Source of the DNA: Bacteroidales bacterium
GTDB lineage: Bacteria; Bacteroidota; Bacteroidia; Bacteroidales; F082
DNA length: 64,000 nt
NCBI GenBank assembly: GCA_030683155.1
Contig: JAUXMV010000016.1
Span: forward strand, 93,812 to 157,811
Direction: 5' to 3'
Part shown: piece after piece, positions 7,674 to 16,196 of the stretch
Position numbering within the stretch: the first letter of the stretch is position 1
Layout: every line of letters starts with the position of its first letter
Position numbers and translations under genes: made by a program
The notes under the pieces: model-generated
The model's database searches: none
What the model was told of the DNA's origin: nothing
What the model saw: the letters and a program-made list of their open reading frames with translations, nothing else

Positions 7674-10238
7674 ATGAAATTTAAAAACACAAAACCAAGT
7701 GTTCTTTTTTTGGCACTAATGGCTTTGAGTATTCAAGGACTGTTTGCTCAACAAGGCATCACAAATATTTACACTGAGACAACGAGCTCTGCATCGGGAA
7801 GCAGCTATTCTGCATCGGGAGCTACTGGATCGCCATTGGCTGGCAATACATATTCTTACAAGTATGGTTCTAATTCGACTTTTAATGATAACAATATCAG
7901 TCTGCTATCGTTGCAAACCGGCAATACAGGTTATCGCTACGAAAGCATCCCTGTTGAAGTTTACTTCAGACGTGTGAACAACAGCAATGTAAGCGGTGTT
8001 CGTGATCTGATGTTTTATTTTGGAACATTGGCTGGCACTGCGCTTGATCTGAAAGCACCTTACGTTGATGAAATGGCTACTGCATTTACAGGCAACACCA
8101 ATTTGCTGAGAGGTTCTGACAACCTTTTCGCCAATACAGGAGATGGAAACGGCAACAACAATAATATTGAAAGACTCGACGTAGTTGTTTCGGCTGGTAT
8201 TCTACTTACTTCTGCATCAGGACAAGGTTTTGCAGTGATGGAAAGAGGTGCATTAAACCAACATGATGCATTTGTGGCTGGGGTGATAACCGGCATCGAT
8301 GGTAGTGGAAATCCGACAGCTTATTCTAACCTGGTCAGAGTAACTTCTGCCAATTATGGAAGTGTTAATATTGTCCCCAATCAAAACTCAGCTGTCTTAA
8401 GACGTGATAACAATACAGGCGAACTAAAAGTCAGCACAACCTTATCAGGACAGGGAATTGGAGGTGTATTTTTCAAATTTTCTGATTTTGGTTTAACCGA
8501 CGGACAAACCGTATATGGTTATTCTTTAACAGCCAATGATTTTCCTGTTTCAGGTACCCCTGCTAATTTTGTAGATTATACCAACAGCACTTTTTTTCCG
8601 ACCAATACCAACAGCGCAAGTGCAGGCGGCATTGATATGATTGCCCTGACCGGACTTGTGAAGATAATCAGTATCAGCGGAAATGTATATAACGATATCA
8701 ATGGCCTGACCGACAATCTGGTTAATGGCAATCCTCTAAACGAAGCTTCCGGAACAGCCTTATATGCCAATCTAATCAATTCCTCAGGAAATGTAATTCA
8801 ATCTGCAATGGTAAATCCTGATGGCACCTTCACTTTTGAAGGTGTTCCATTGGGCGAACTCAAAGTTGAGTTGAGTACTATTCAAGGCACAACCGGAAAT
8901 CCTGCGCCAGCGCGTACTTTGCCTTCAAACTGGGTATATGCCGGTGAGTTGGCTGGTGATGGTGCGACGGCTGCAAATAATCAAGGACAGGCCATTATCA
9001 ATATAACTGCAAACAATATTGAAAATATTAATTTTGGTATTCAGCAAAAACCATTGGCTGGAACATCAACTTTGCCAGAGCAAACAAATCCGGGAGGAAC
9101 CAACTTTGTAAGTGTTCCGGCAACTTCTTTCAGCGGTTCTGATTTTGACGGCGGCAATGTAGTTTCAATAAAAATCGTCAGCTTTCCTATTGGCGTCAAT
9201 ACATTAGACATCAATGGAACGACATACACCTCAGCCACATTCCCTGTTGATGGCATTACTATTCCGGCAAACGCCAATGGAGAACCAACACAGTCTGTCC
9301 TGATTGATCCTGTTGATGGAGATGTAAGTGTAACAATAGTTTATGTAACAATTGATAATGCTGGGTTTGAAAGCGAATTGCCAGGTCAGGTTGTAATGCC
9401 ATTTACGCAGGCAATTATTATTATTGAAAATTTCTTTCCAGCTTTGGGCTTTGGAACATTGGCCTTTGAAGACTTATGGCCGGGTAAAGGAGATTATGAT
9501 TTTAACGACCTCGTTATCGACTATCAGTTTGAAATTACAACAAACGCATTAAATTTTGTTGAACAGGTTAAAGGCACTTTCATCATCAAGGCATTTGGGG
9601 CATCGTTTGAAAATGGATTTGGATTCCAATTATCAAGTGCTATCAATCCTGCGGACCTCACAGTCACAGGCTATGAACTTACTGAAAATATCATTAACCT
9701 TGAATCCAATGGCGTTGAGGCCGGTCAAACAAAACCTACAATAATCGTTTACGACAATGCTTTTGCGCAAATGCCTCATCCGGGAATTGGGATCGGCGTA
9801 AACACAGAACCTTCTGCTCCTTATGTTCAGCCTGTTACACTTACAGTGAACATTGGCTTCAAACCAAGCACCTACACTTACAATGACCTCGACATCAGCA
9901 ACTTTAACCCATTCCTGATTGTCAACAAAAACCGCAGTCATGAAGTCCACCTTCCAAATTATCCTCCAACTGATTTAATAGATATGAATTTATTCGGACA
10001 GTGGGAAGATGCTAGTGATCCTGCAACAGGAAAGTATTATGTTACAGTCAATAATTTACCCTGGGCTATCAACATCTACGAAAGATTTGATTATCCGATT
10101 GAAAAACAAGAGATTCTATGGGTGCATCTGAAATTTGCAGAATGGGCCATAAGCGGCGGTGTTCAGTTCCCAGACTGGTATAAAAACCTGACAGGATACA
10201 GAAACAACAGCCTGATTTATCAGGTGCCGGCAAAATAA
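7674..10238 (+). CDS. LruC-domain secreted protein 3
   Basis: The protein has 854 aa and a signal peptide ending LFAQ at about residue 25. Residues about 26-335 form a Ser/Gly/Asn-rich beta domain not seen in the other array members (ASGSSYSASGATGSPLAG, later GFAVMERGALNQHDAFVAG) that I cannot name. Residues about 337-580 hold one copy of the module used twice in protein 2 (GNVYNDINGLTDNLVNG, LPSNWVYAGEL, NFGIQQKP, then the NPGG and DNAGFES domain). Residues about 590-854 are the LruC/DUF4842 half with FEDLWPGKGDYDFND and the NLTGYRNNSLIYQVP tail. The small variations NKNRSHEVHLP and QWEDASDP are shared in kind with protein 4, placing the C-terminal halves of 3 and 4 closer together. Confidence 0.85.
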   Translation: MKFKNTKPSVLFLALMALSIQGLFAQQGITNIYTETTSSASGSSYSASGATGSPLAGNTYSYKYGSNSTFNDNNISLLSLQTGNTGYRYESIPVEVYFRRVNNSNVSGVRDLMFYFGTLAGTALDLKAPYVDEMATAFTGNTNLLRGSDNLFANTGDGNGNNNNIERLDVVVSAGILLTSASGQGFAVMERGALNQHDAFVAGVITGIDGSGNPTAYSNLVRVTSANYGSVNIVPNQNSAVLRRDNNTGELKVSTTLSGQGIGGVFFKFSDFGLTDGQTVYGYSLTANDFPVSGTPANFVDYTNSTFFPTNTNSASAGGIDMIALTGLVKIISISGNVYNDINGLTDNLVNGNPLNEASGTALYANLINSSGNVIQSAMVNPDGTFTFEGVPLGELKVELSTIQGTTGNPAPARTLPSNWVYAGELAGDGATAANNQGQAIINITANNIENINFGIQQKPLAGTSTLPEQTNPGGTNFVSVPATSFSGSDFDGGNVVSIKIVSFPIGVNTLDINGTTYTSATFPVDGITIPANANGEPTQSVLIDPVDGDVSVTIVYVTIDNAGFESELPGQVVMPFTQAIIIIENFFPALGFGTLAFEDLWPGKGDYDFNDLVIDYQFEITTNALNFVEQVKGTFIIKAFGASFENGFGFQLSSAINPADLTVTGYELTENIINLESNGVEAGQTKPTIIVYDNAFAQMPHPGIGIGVNTEPSAPYVQPVTLTVNIGFKPSTYTYNDLDISNFNPFLIVNKNRSHEVHLPNYPPTDLIDMNLFGQWEDASDPATGKYYVTVNNLPWAINIYERFDYPIEKQEILWVHLKFAEWAISGGVQFPDWYKNLTGYRNNSLIYQVPAK

Positions 10239-10263
10239 AATTTAAGCGTTTTATTTTTCTAAT

Positions 10264-10298
10264 ACCTCAAAGGCAATCAAGCCTTTGAGGTTTTTTTA
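10264..10298 (+). terminator. Intrinsic terminator of LruC unit 3
   Basis: ACCTCAAAGGC pairs with GCCTTTGAGGT around AATCAA, followed by seven T residues. It is the same hairpin as in units 1 and 2. Confidence 0.9.
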
Positions 10299-11417
10299 TT
10301 AAGACAGCAACTTAATACTGTCATCGCATTAGATTAGCGATAGTCATTTGCACTTCTTTGGAATAGCATCTCTCGATTGGCTAAACGAAGCTTCAATGTG
10401 GTTAAAGAAATACCGGTGTTGATTAATGTGTCACTCACCAACCCAAAAGGTGTTACTCATGACTGTCATGATGACCCTTTTTGAAAACTCTTATCATACA
10501 TTTGGATCAGTGGTTCTATGCAAATTTTAGACAAATACTAAAAACATTGCTTGATAATAACTTTATTTCCAGCATATTATCATGGCTTTTATTTGCCTGT
10601 ACAGAATAATAAAAATCATGATCAGGTTTACAATTTTCGCTACTGACAATTTTTTGCATTGGTCAATAAATAACATAAACCTGATTTTTCTGTCTATGCT
10701 GCAGGGATGCAGCACCGGTTCATCTTCTGGCGAAATAAAACTGATCAGGCTTTTAGAGATTCACAGGCCGGATTGTGACTGTTTCAAGGATGATGTATAT
10801 CTGAAGTAATATGTGGTGGTGGGTCTCAACAACAATGCATTTACGCTTGAGAACCAAATCACTGTAAAAAGTTTTAGTATCACATATCTATTGATATTTA
10901 CTGTTTGAAGTTTCGAATTTTCTGCGCTTATAAACAACGTGCTTAACCTCGACAGGCTTCACAGTTACCAGAATGGCAGGAATCTGGCGTGGAACAAACA
11001 AATAGGTTTGTATGAAAATTTACCTTTCATCTGAGGGTTCAAAGCTGATGCTGGAGCCAGGTCTACTGGAGTTTTACACATATCCAGCTCCTATGCGATC
11101 TGGATTATGAAAACCAATCTTCAGCCAAAACTCCTTTATCGTTCTACCTATCAGCCACTTGATGTAATGAAAACTTCACCTCAATTCCAAAAATTGGAAT
11201 CTTTTTTGAAATATGGGATGATATTATTCATTTCAATATAATTAAACATCTAATATTCAATAAGATATAAGACACGTATGATATTTGTTAATGATATGTT
11301 AAGGCATTTCACTTAAGTACAAAAACATACAGTCTATTAGCTGAAACATGTAAGATGCTAGCCAATGAATGAAAGAAAAATACATATTTCAGGGCTGATT
11401 GAAAAAAACTTTTTGTC
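10299..11417. other. 1.1-kb non-coding or decayed region before LruC protein 4
   Basis: This is the place where a lipoprotein gene would be expected, but I find no lipobox, no FDWKTTK block and no clean TGGCA-N6-TKGA element. The nearest is AGGCAT-N5-TTAA at 11302-11316, which lacks the -12 G. Only short open stretches occur (for example 10582-10809), and none looks like a known protein. Several fragments translate into protein-like runs broken by stops, for instance around 10930-11030 (LNLDRLHSYQNGRNLAWN). Base composition is less AT-rich than the other array spacers. I read it as decayed coding sequence of unknown origin, possibly an inserted fragment. Confidence 0.5.
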
Positions 11418-14400
11418 ATGAAGCGCATCATCATCATTTGCATTTTGGCGATCATCGGCATCAGCATGAAAGCCCAACCAACCTGGACCAGTATCAACAG
11501 TGGCGACTGGCAGAATCCAGCCATCTGGTCAACAAGCGGAGGAGCATACGGCACTCCACCACCCACATTATCCTCCAATATGAAAGTGATTGTATCGGGT
11601 CACTCCGTAACACAATATAGCTCGTACATTCAACTAAATAACGATGCCCGGCTTGAGATTATCAATGGGGGGCGGTTGAGAGTGGTCAATAATGTACTTA
11701 TTCAAAGTGGCGGAAACACTTTATTTAAAATAGATAATGGCAGCTTTGAAGTGAGCAGCAGCAGTTATTCTGCCCACTACATCAGGCTTGAGAATGGCAC
11801 CATCGAATGGTCAGATGCCATTGTCAGGAGTGGTGGATATTTGTATTCAGGTAATATAAGAGCTTCGCTAAACAACGTTTGCGTATCTTCTGCTTCCTGG
11901 ATGCATTGGAGTGGTATTGGAACAAGCTCCAACTTTTCCACCATGAACAATGTAGGCTTGTATGCCGCTACCCATGTTAGTGATCAATTGATGATTTCAT
12001 CCTCATTTCTTAACCTTAATAATTTAAAGCTATTCATCGGCAATCCGGGCAATTTATCTTTCAACAATTCAACGCTGACGGGTTCAATTTATTCTATCTA
12101 TCTGGCAAATGGTCAGATTAACTCGAATAGTCTGCTTGGCACTCCACAACTTAGTTACTGGTGTGCAGGTGGAACACCCAACCTGTCTGTCTTTTCAGGT
12201 TCCAGAATACAGAACTGCGGCATAGCCATTTCGCAACCCTGTGGGCCGCAGCAACCGCCCTGTGATGTGTCAGTGACCAAGATAGCCAGTAATCAAAATC
12301 CAGGGGCAGGCCAACAAATGAACTTTCTGCTGAAAGTTGCTAATAACAGTCCTTTTGTGGCAAGGAGCATTCGGGTGCATGATTTAGTTCCGGCAGGATA
12401 TGAACTGCAAAACTTCAGCCCACAAGTAGGAAGTTGGAATAATCCATACTGGATTATTGGCGATTTGAATAGCTATGCAGAAGTTCAAGCCTTTGTTTAT
12501 GTAAGGGTCAAGAGTTCGGGAGATTATACCAATACGGCATCCTTATCACCAACAGGCAGTTACTATACTGATCTGGTAACAGCCAACAACCAATCATCAG
12601 TTACACCAAATGTGCAGGCCACATCCGATTTACAGATCACCAAAGTAGTCGATAACCAATATCCTCAGGTCAATCAGAATATAACTTATACCATTCAGGT
12701 GAAAAACAACGGGCCAGGCGTTCCAGCTAACATTACTGTTACCGATTTTCTACCCTCAGGCTTGCAATATTACAGTCACACTGTAAACATGGGAGGATTC
12801 TCTCCCTCAACCTGGTCAATAACTGGTTTTCAGCTCAATCCGGGGCAAACAGCGACACTCAGTTTGGTCGCAAGGGTGCTGCCAAACGGAAACTATGTGA
12901 ACTCAGCCACCGTACAGAGCGAACTTACCGACCCCAATACTGCCAACAACACAGCCAGTGTGGAAATTTTTCCGCTAAAGGCCGACCTTGAGCTAAGCAT
13001 CACGGCCGATAATATGCAGCCTCTGACAGGCAGCAATGTTACGCTTACACTGCAGGTAAAAAATAATGGTCCCTCAAATGCCTCTCAGGTACAGGTGAGT
13101 TATCCATTTCCATCAGGGCTGCAGTATGTTTCGGCAACACCTGCTCAGGGAACTGCTGGCAGTTCGTCATGGAATGTAGGTACTTTGAATCAGGGTGCCA
13201 CAACTACCTTGAACCTCGTAGCCAAAGTGATGCCTACAGGCAACTACACGTTTCAATCATTTGCCAATGCTCCCCTCCATGACCCAAATACTGCAAATAA
13301 TCAGGCCAGCCTCACCCTTCAGCCAATCCAGAACTGTGATTTAAAGATTCAAAAAACAGTTTCCAATGCAACACCAATATACGGTAGCCATGTCAGTTTT
13401 AACATAAACGTTTGGAATCAAAGCATATCTAATGCAACTGGAGTTATTGTTACCGATGTTCTACCTACCGGCTATACATTTGTAAATGCACAAACCAACT
13501 TTGGAACATGGTCAGATTCCCAATGGAACATTGGAATTATGCCCGGTGGATCCAGTGCTTCCATGCAGATTATTGCCATCGTAAACACAACTGGCGACTA
13601 TACAAATACTGCAACCATCAGTGGGAATCAGCCAGATCCTGACCCATCAAACAACACTTCTTCAGCATCTGTTAGCCCAATTCTTACCTCTGACTTGTCT
13701 TTGTTTATTTCACCAAGTAATCCTAATCCCACTGTTGGAGAAGAAATTACGTATACAATAATTGCCCGCAATTTTGGCCCTAACCCTGCAACCGGAACCC
13801 TCGCAAACTTTAATTGGCCCCTGTCTGTTTTCGTCAGTGCCAATGCTAGTAACGGCACATACAGTGATGGACAATGGCTAATCGGAGATATGTTCTCAAG
13901 CAACAGCGACACCCTTACCGTTGTATTGCGCCCTCAAATGCCCGGAATGTTCGCTATTCAGGGAAACATCTCCTGCACAAATGGTGATCATCATCTGCTT
14001 AATAACAACCCGGTTGTCCACCTTATAGTGCAAAATGCTATCGATCTATTAATTACCAAGCAAGTAAGCAATCCGACACCCAATGTGGGAAGCAATATTA
14101 ATTTTCAGATTTTAATAGGCAATACTGGGAATCTTGAGGCTACAAATGTTGTTGTTGTTGAGGATATCCCTGATGGATATGAACTGGTTTCCTTTAATGT
14201 TACTGATGGGACATGGTCAGCCCCGAACTGGACAATACCCTTATTGCCTCCTGGGCAGGCACGTACAATGGTTCTAACCGTAAAGGTTTTGCCCTCAGGT
14301 CATTATATTAATACTGTTACAGCAAGTGCTAGCCAGACAGACCCTAATCCTGGCAATAATATTGCAGTCGCCGAGGTGTTTCCTATCCCCCTGAATGGCC

Positions 14401-15509
14401 CCACTGCCAACAACGACATCGCTACAGGTATTAAAAATCAGCCACTTGACATCAATGTACTGACCAACGACCTGCCAGGCGATTCGCCTATCAATCCTGC
14501 AAGTGTAGAGATTGTGGAAGGCACCACACCGAACCCTTCTACTCAGGGCAGCCTGTCGGTTGACCCTGCCACAGGATTAATAACTTTTTTGCCGGCTCAA
14601 AACTTTACTGGTACAGTAATTACACAGTATTCAATAAGAGACATGAACAACATCCCAGCCCAGGCACAGCTTACCATCAATATCATAGAACCGCTTACAA
14701 ACTATTATCCCGCTAATGGCCCCGGAACACTCGCCTTTGAAGACCTTTGGCCCGGTAAGGGCGATTACGACTTCAACGACCTTGTGGTTGATTACCGTTT
14801 CGAATTGATTTCCGACTTTTCCAACCATATGGTAATAGCCAAAGCTACTTTTACGATCAGAGCTTTTGGAGCATCTCTCGAAAACGGGTTTGGTTTTCAA
14901 TTACCTGCTTCGGTCAACCATTCGAATATTTCGGTCTCAGGCTCTCTTCTCACCGAAGGATTTATACAACTCAATGCCAGTGGATTGGAGGAAGGACAAG
15001 ATAAGCCAACCATCATTGTTTTCGATAACGCCTTTGCCCAAATGCAGCATCCTGGCATTGGCACTGGCGTAAACACCGACCCTGATGCACCATATGTTGA
15101 TCCGGTGACTATACAGATCGAAATACAGTTTGTACCAGGAACCACCAGCATTAACGACCTTAACATTGCGGCATTCAATCCTTTCCTGATTGTGAACAAA
15201 GTTCGCGGACACGAAATTCATTTACCTAATTATCTGCCCACATCCAAAGCCGATTTATCCCTGTTCGGGAAGTGGGAAGATGCAAGCAGGCCTCAACAAG
15301 GCAAATTTTATGTTACAGTCAATAACCTGCCTTGGGCAATCAACCTTTACGAAAGCTTCGACTATCCAATAGAAAAAAGAGACATCACACATGCCTACCA
15401 CAAGTTTGTTCCCTGGGTAGTAAGCAGTGGCGTTCAGTTCCCCGACTGGTATAAAAACCTGACAGGATACAGAAACAACAGCCTGATTTATCAGGTGCCA
15501 ACAAAATAA
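11418..15509 (+). CDS. LruC-domain secreted protein 4 (six DUF11-like repeats), no linked lipoprotein
   Basis: This is the largest array member at 1363 aa. A signal peptide (1-19, ending MKAQ) precedes a beta-rich N-terminal domain (about 20-285) opening with SINSGDWQNPAIWS, a start common in Bacteroidota surface proteins. Six DUF11-like repeats of about 120 residues follow (about 285-1000). Each begins with a D-L/V-x-hydrophobic run followed by KxVSNxxP or similar and ends with DPNxxNN-type turns. A cadherin-like module (about 1000-1090; ANNDIATGIKNQPLDINVLTND) leads into LruC/DUF4842 (about 1095-1363; GDYDFNDLVVDY). The tail, stop codon and terminator are almost base-for-base those of unit 1. 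No lipoprotein gene and no good sigma-54-like site precede it. It may use a lipoprotein from another unit or be expressed differently. The DUF11 stack suggests a long stalk. Confidence 0.85.
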   Translation: MKRIIIICILAIIGISMKAQPTWTSINSGDWQNPAIWSTSGGAYGTPPPTLSSNMKVIVSGHSVTQYSSYIQLNNDARLEIINGGRLRVVNNVLIQSGGNTLFKIDNGSFEVSSSSYSAHYIRLENGTIEWSDAIVRSGGYLYSGNIRASLNNVCVSSASWMHWSGIGTSSNFSTMNNVGLYAATHVSDQLMISSSFLNLNNLKLFIGNPGNLSFNNSTLTGSIYSIYLANGQINSNSLLGTPQLSYWCAGGTPNLSVFSGSRIQNCGIAISQPCGPQQPPCDVSVTKIASNQNPGAGQQMNFLLKVANNSPFVARSIRVHDLVPAGYELQNFSPQVGSWNNPYWIIGDLNSYAEVQAFVYVRVKSSGDYTNTASLSPTGSYYTDLVTANNQSSVTPNVQATSDLQITKVVDNQYPQVNQNITYTIQVKNNGPGVPANITVTDFLPSGLQYYSHTVNMGGFSPSTWSITGFQLNPGQTATLSLVARVLPNGNYVNSATVQSELTDPNTANNTASVEIFPLKADLELSITADNMQPLTGSNVTLTLQVKNNGPSNASQVQVSYPFPSGLQYVSATPAQGTAGSSSWNVGTLNQGATTTLNLVAKVMPTGNYTFQSFANAPLHDPNTANNQASLTLQPIQNCDLKIQKTVSNATPIYGSHVSFNINVWNQSISNATGVIVTDVLPTGYTFVNAQTNFGTWSDSQWNIGIMPGGSSASMQIIAIVNTTGDYTNTATISGNQPDPDPSNNTSSASVSPILTSDLSLFISPSNPNPTVGEEITYTIIARNFGPNPATGTLANFNWPLSVFVSANASNGTYSDGQWLIGDMFSSNSDTLTVVLRPQMPGMFAIQGNISCTNGDHHLLNNNPVVHLIVQNAIDLLITKQVSNPTPNVGSNINFQILIGNTGNLEATNVVVVEDIPDGYELVSFNVTDGTWSAPNWTIPLLPPGQARTMVLTVKVLPSGHYINTVTASASQTDPNPGNNIAVAEVFPIPLNGPTANNDIATGIKNQPLDINVLTNDLPGDSPINPASVEIVEGTTPNPSTQGSLSVDPATGLITFLPAQNFTGTVITQYSIRDMNNIPAQAQLTINIIEPLTNYYPANGPGTLAFEDLWPGKGDYDFNDLVVDYRFELISDFSNHMVIAKATFTIRAFGASLENGFGFQLPASVNHSNISVSGSLLTEGFIQLNASGLEEGQDKPTIIVFDNAFAQMQHPGIGTGVNTDPDAPYVDPVTIQIEIQFVPGTTSINDLNIAAFNPFLIVNKVRGHEIHLPNYLPTSKADLSLFGKWEDASRPQQGKFYVTVNNLPWAINLYESFDYPIEKRDITHAYHKFVPWVVSSGVQFPDWYKNLTGYRNNSLIYQVPTK

Positions 15510-15530
15510 AATTAAGCGTTTTATATTTCT

Positions 15531-15568
15531 AAAACCTCAAAGGCTTGATTGCCTTTGAGGTTTTTTTT
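15531..15568 (+). terminator. Intrinsic terminator of LruC unit 4
   Basis: AAAACCTCAAAGGC pairs with GCCTTTGAGG plus T residues around TTGATT. From the stop codon to the T run this matches unit 1 except for a few bases. Confidence 0.9.
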
Positions 15569-15683
15569 GCTATTTTGAGCAATTTCTCTTAATTATAGAA
15601 TTTTGATCCAATTATAGACTTTCTAATAACACATCGTTTTTTTAAATCATTGATTATGTGTTATATATATCAAATTCTTTTTA

Positions 15684-15698
15684 TGGCATAACATTTGA
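15684..15698 (+). promoter_or_regulatory. Sigma-54-like -24/-12 promoter of lipoprotein 4
   Basis: TGGCAT-N5-TTGA lies 26 bases before the ATG at 15724. It has the same hexamer, spacing and TTGA as the element before lipoprotein 3, in otherwise different flanking sequence. Confidence 0.6.
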
Positions 15699-15723
15699 AA
15701 TTGTAAAACAAAACCTTTGAATT

Positions 15724-16086
15724 ATGAAAAAGATAGCATTTCTCCTAGCAATTACACTTACTGTTGTTTTTACTTCATGTAAGAAAGACCGTTTTGATTA
15801 CAACGAACCAAAACCAGAGAACATGGAAGAGCTTACTATTCCTTCAAGTTTCGACTGGAAAACCACAAAAGACATTCAGCTTACACTAACAGCACAAAGC
15901 AATGGTATTGTTGAAGTTACCAACAGCCAAGGCATCGCTTTCCAGAAAGCATTTTTAATGCCCAATCAGCCATATACGATGAAGCTGACAGTCCCTTCCT
16001 ATGAAAAAACTGTGAAACTTAAATTTCTTGGACAAGAGGCAAGTCTCGAATTGGGAACTGCAAATCTAAGTTACCAGTTCAATTAA
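15724..16086 (+). CDS. Small lipoprotein 4, partner of LruC protein 5
   Basis: This 120-aa member of the lipoprotein family has signal MKKIAFLLAITLTVVFTSC with lipidation expected at Cys19, then KKDRFDYNEPKPENMEELTIP. It keeps FDWKTTKDIQLTLTA and GIVEVTNSQGIAFQKAF, and its C-terminal half is nearly that of lipoprotein 3 (KLKFLGQEASLELGTANLSYQFN). Unlike the other three pairs, the LruC start is 110 bases downstream rather than about 11, and the gap contains a -7-like promoter element. The LruC partner can therefore probably be expressed on its own as well. Confidence 0.8.
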   Translation: MKKIAFLLAITLTVVFTSCKKDRFDYNEPKPENMEELTIPSSFDWKTTKDIQLTLTAQSNGIVEVTNSQGIAFQKAFLMPNQPYTMKLTVPSYEKTVKLKFLGQEASLELGTANLSYQFN

Positions 16087-16164
16087 ATATGTGATCAATT
16101 TGTTTTCTGAATATTATTCAAAAACAAAAAAGATCTAATTATCTGAAACTTGAATATTTAAGTG

Positions 16165-16172
16165 TATTTTTG
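16165..16172 (+). promoter_or_regulatory. TAnnTTTG -7 element before LruC protein 5
   Basis: TATTTTTG lies 24 bases before ATG 16197. It overlaps the alternative in-frame TTG at 16170, which argues against that upstream start. No -33 TTG at 19-20 bases was found. Confidence 0.4.
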
Positions 16173-16196
16173 AGCAACAAATTAAAACCCAATAGT

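Noticed and set aside
10582..10809. Open frame of 75 codons before LruC protein 4
   Set aside because: No lipobox, no family resemblance and no start signal. It lies in a stretch that looks decayed on both strands.
11302..11316. AGGCAT-N5-TTAA as a sigma-54 promoter for LruC protein 4
   Set aside because: It lacks the -12 G and the first T, and is over 100 bases from the start codon.
14631..15221. Overlapping reverse frames across the LruC domain of protein 4
   Set aside because: The same antisense frames recur in all five LruC domains because the sense sequence is conserved, not because they are coding.
16170..16196. Upstream TTG start for LruC protein 5
   Set aside because: It overlaps the TATTTTTG promoter element and would place polar residues before a good signal peptide.
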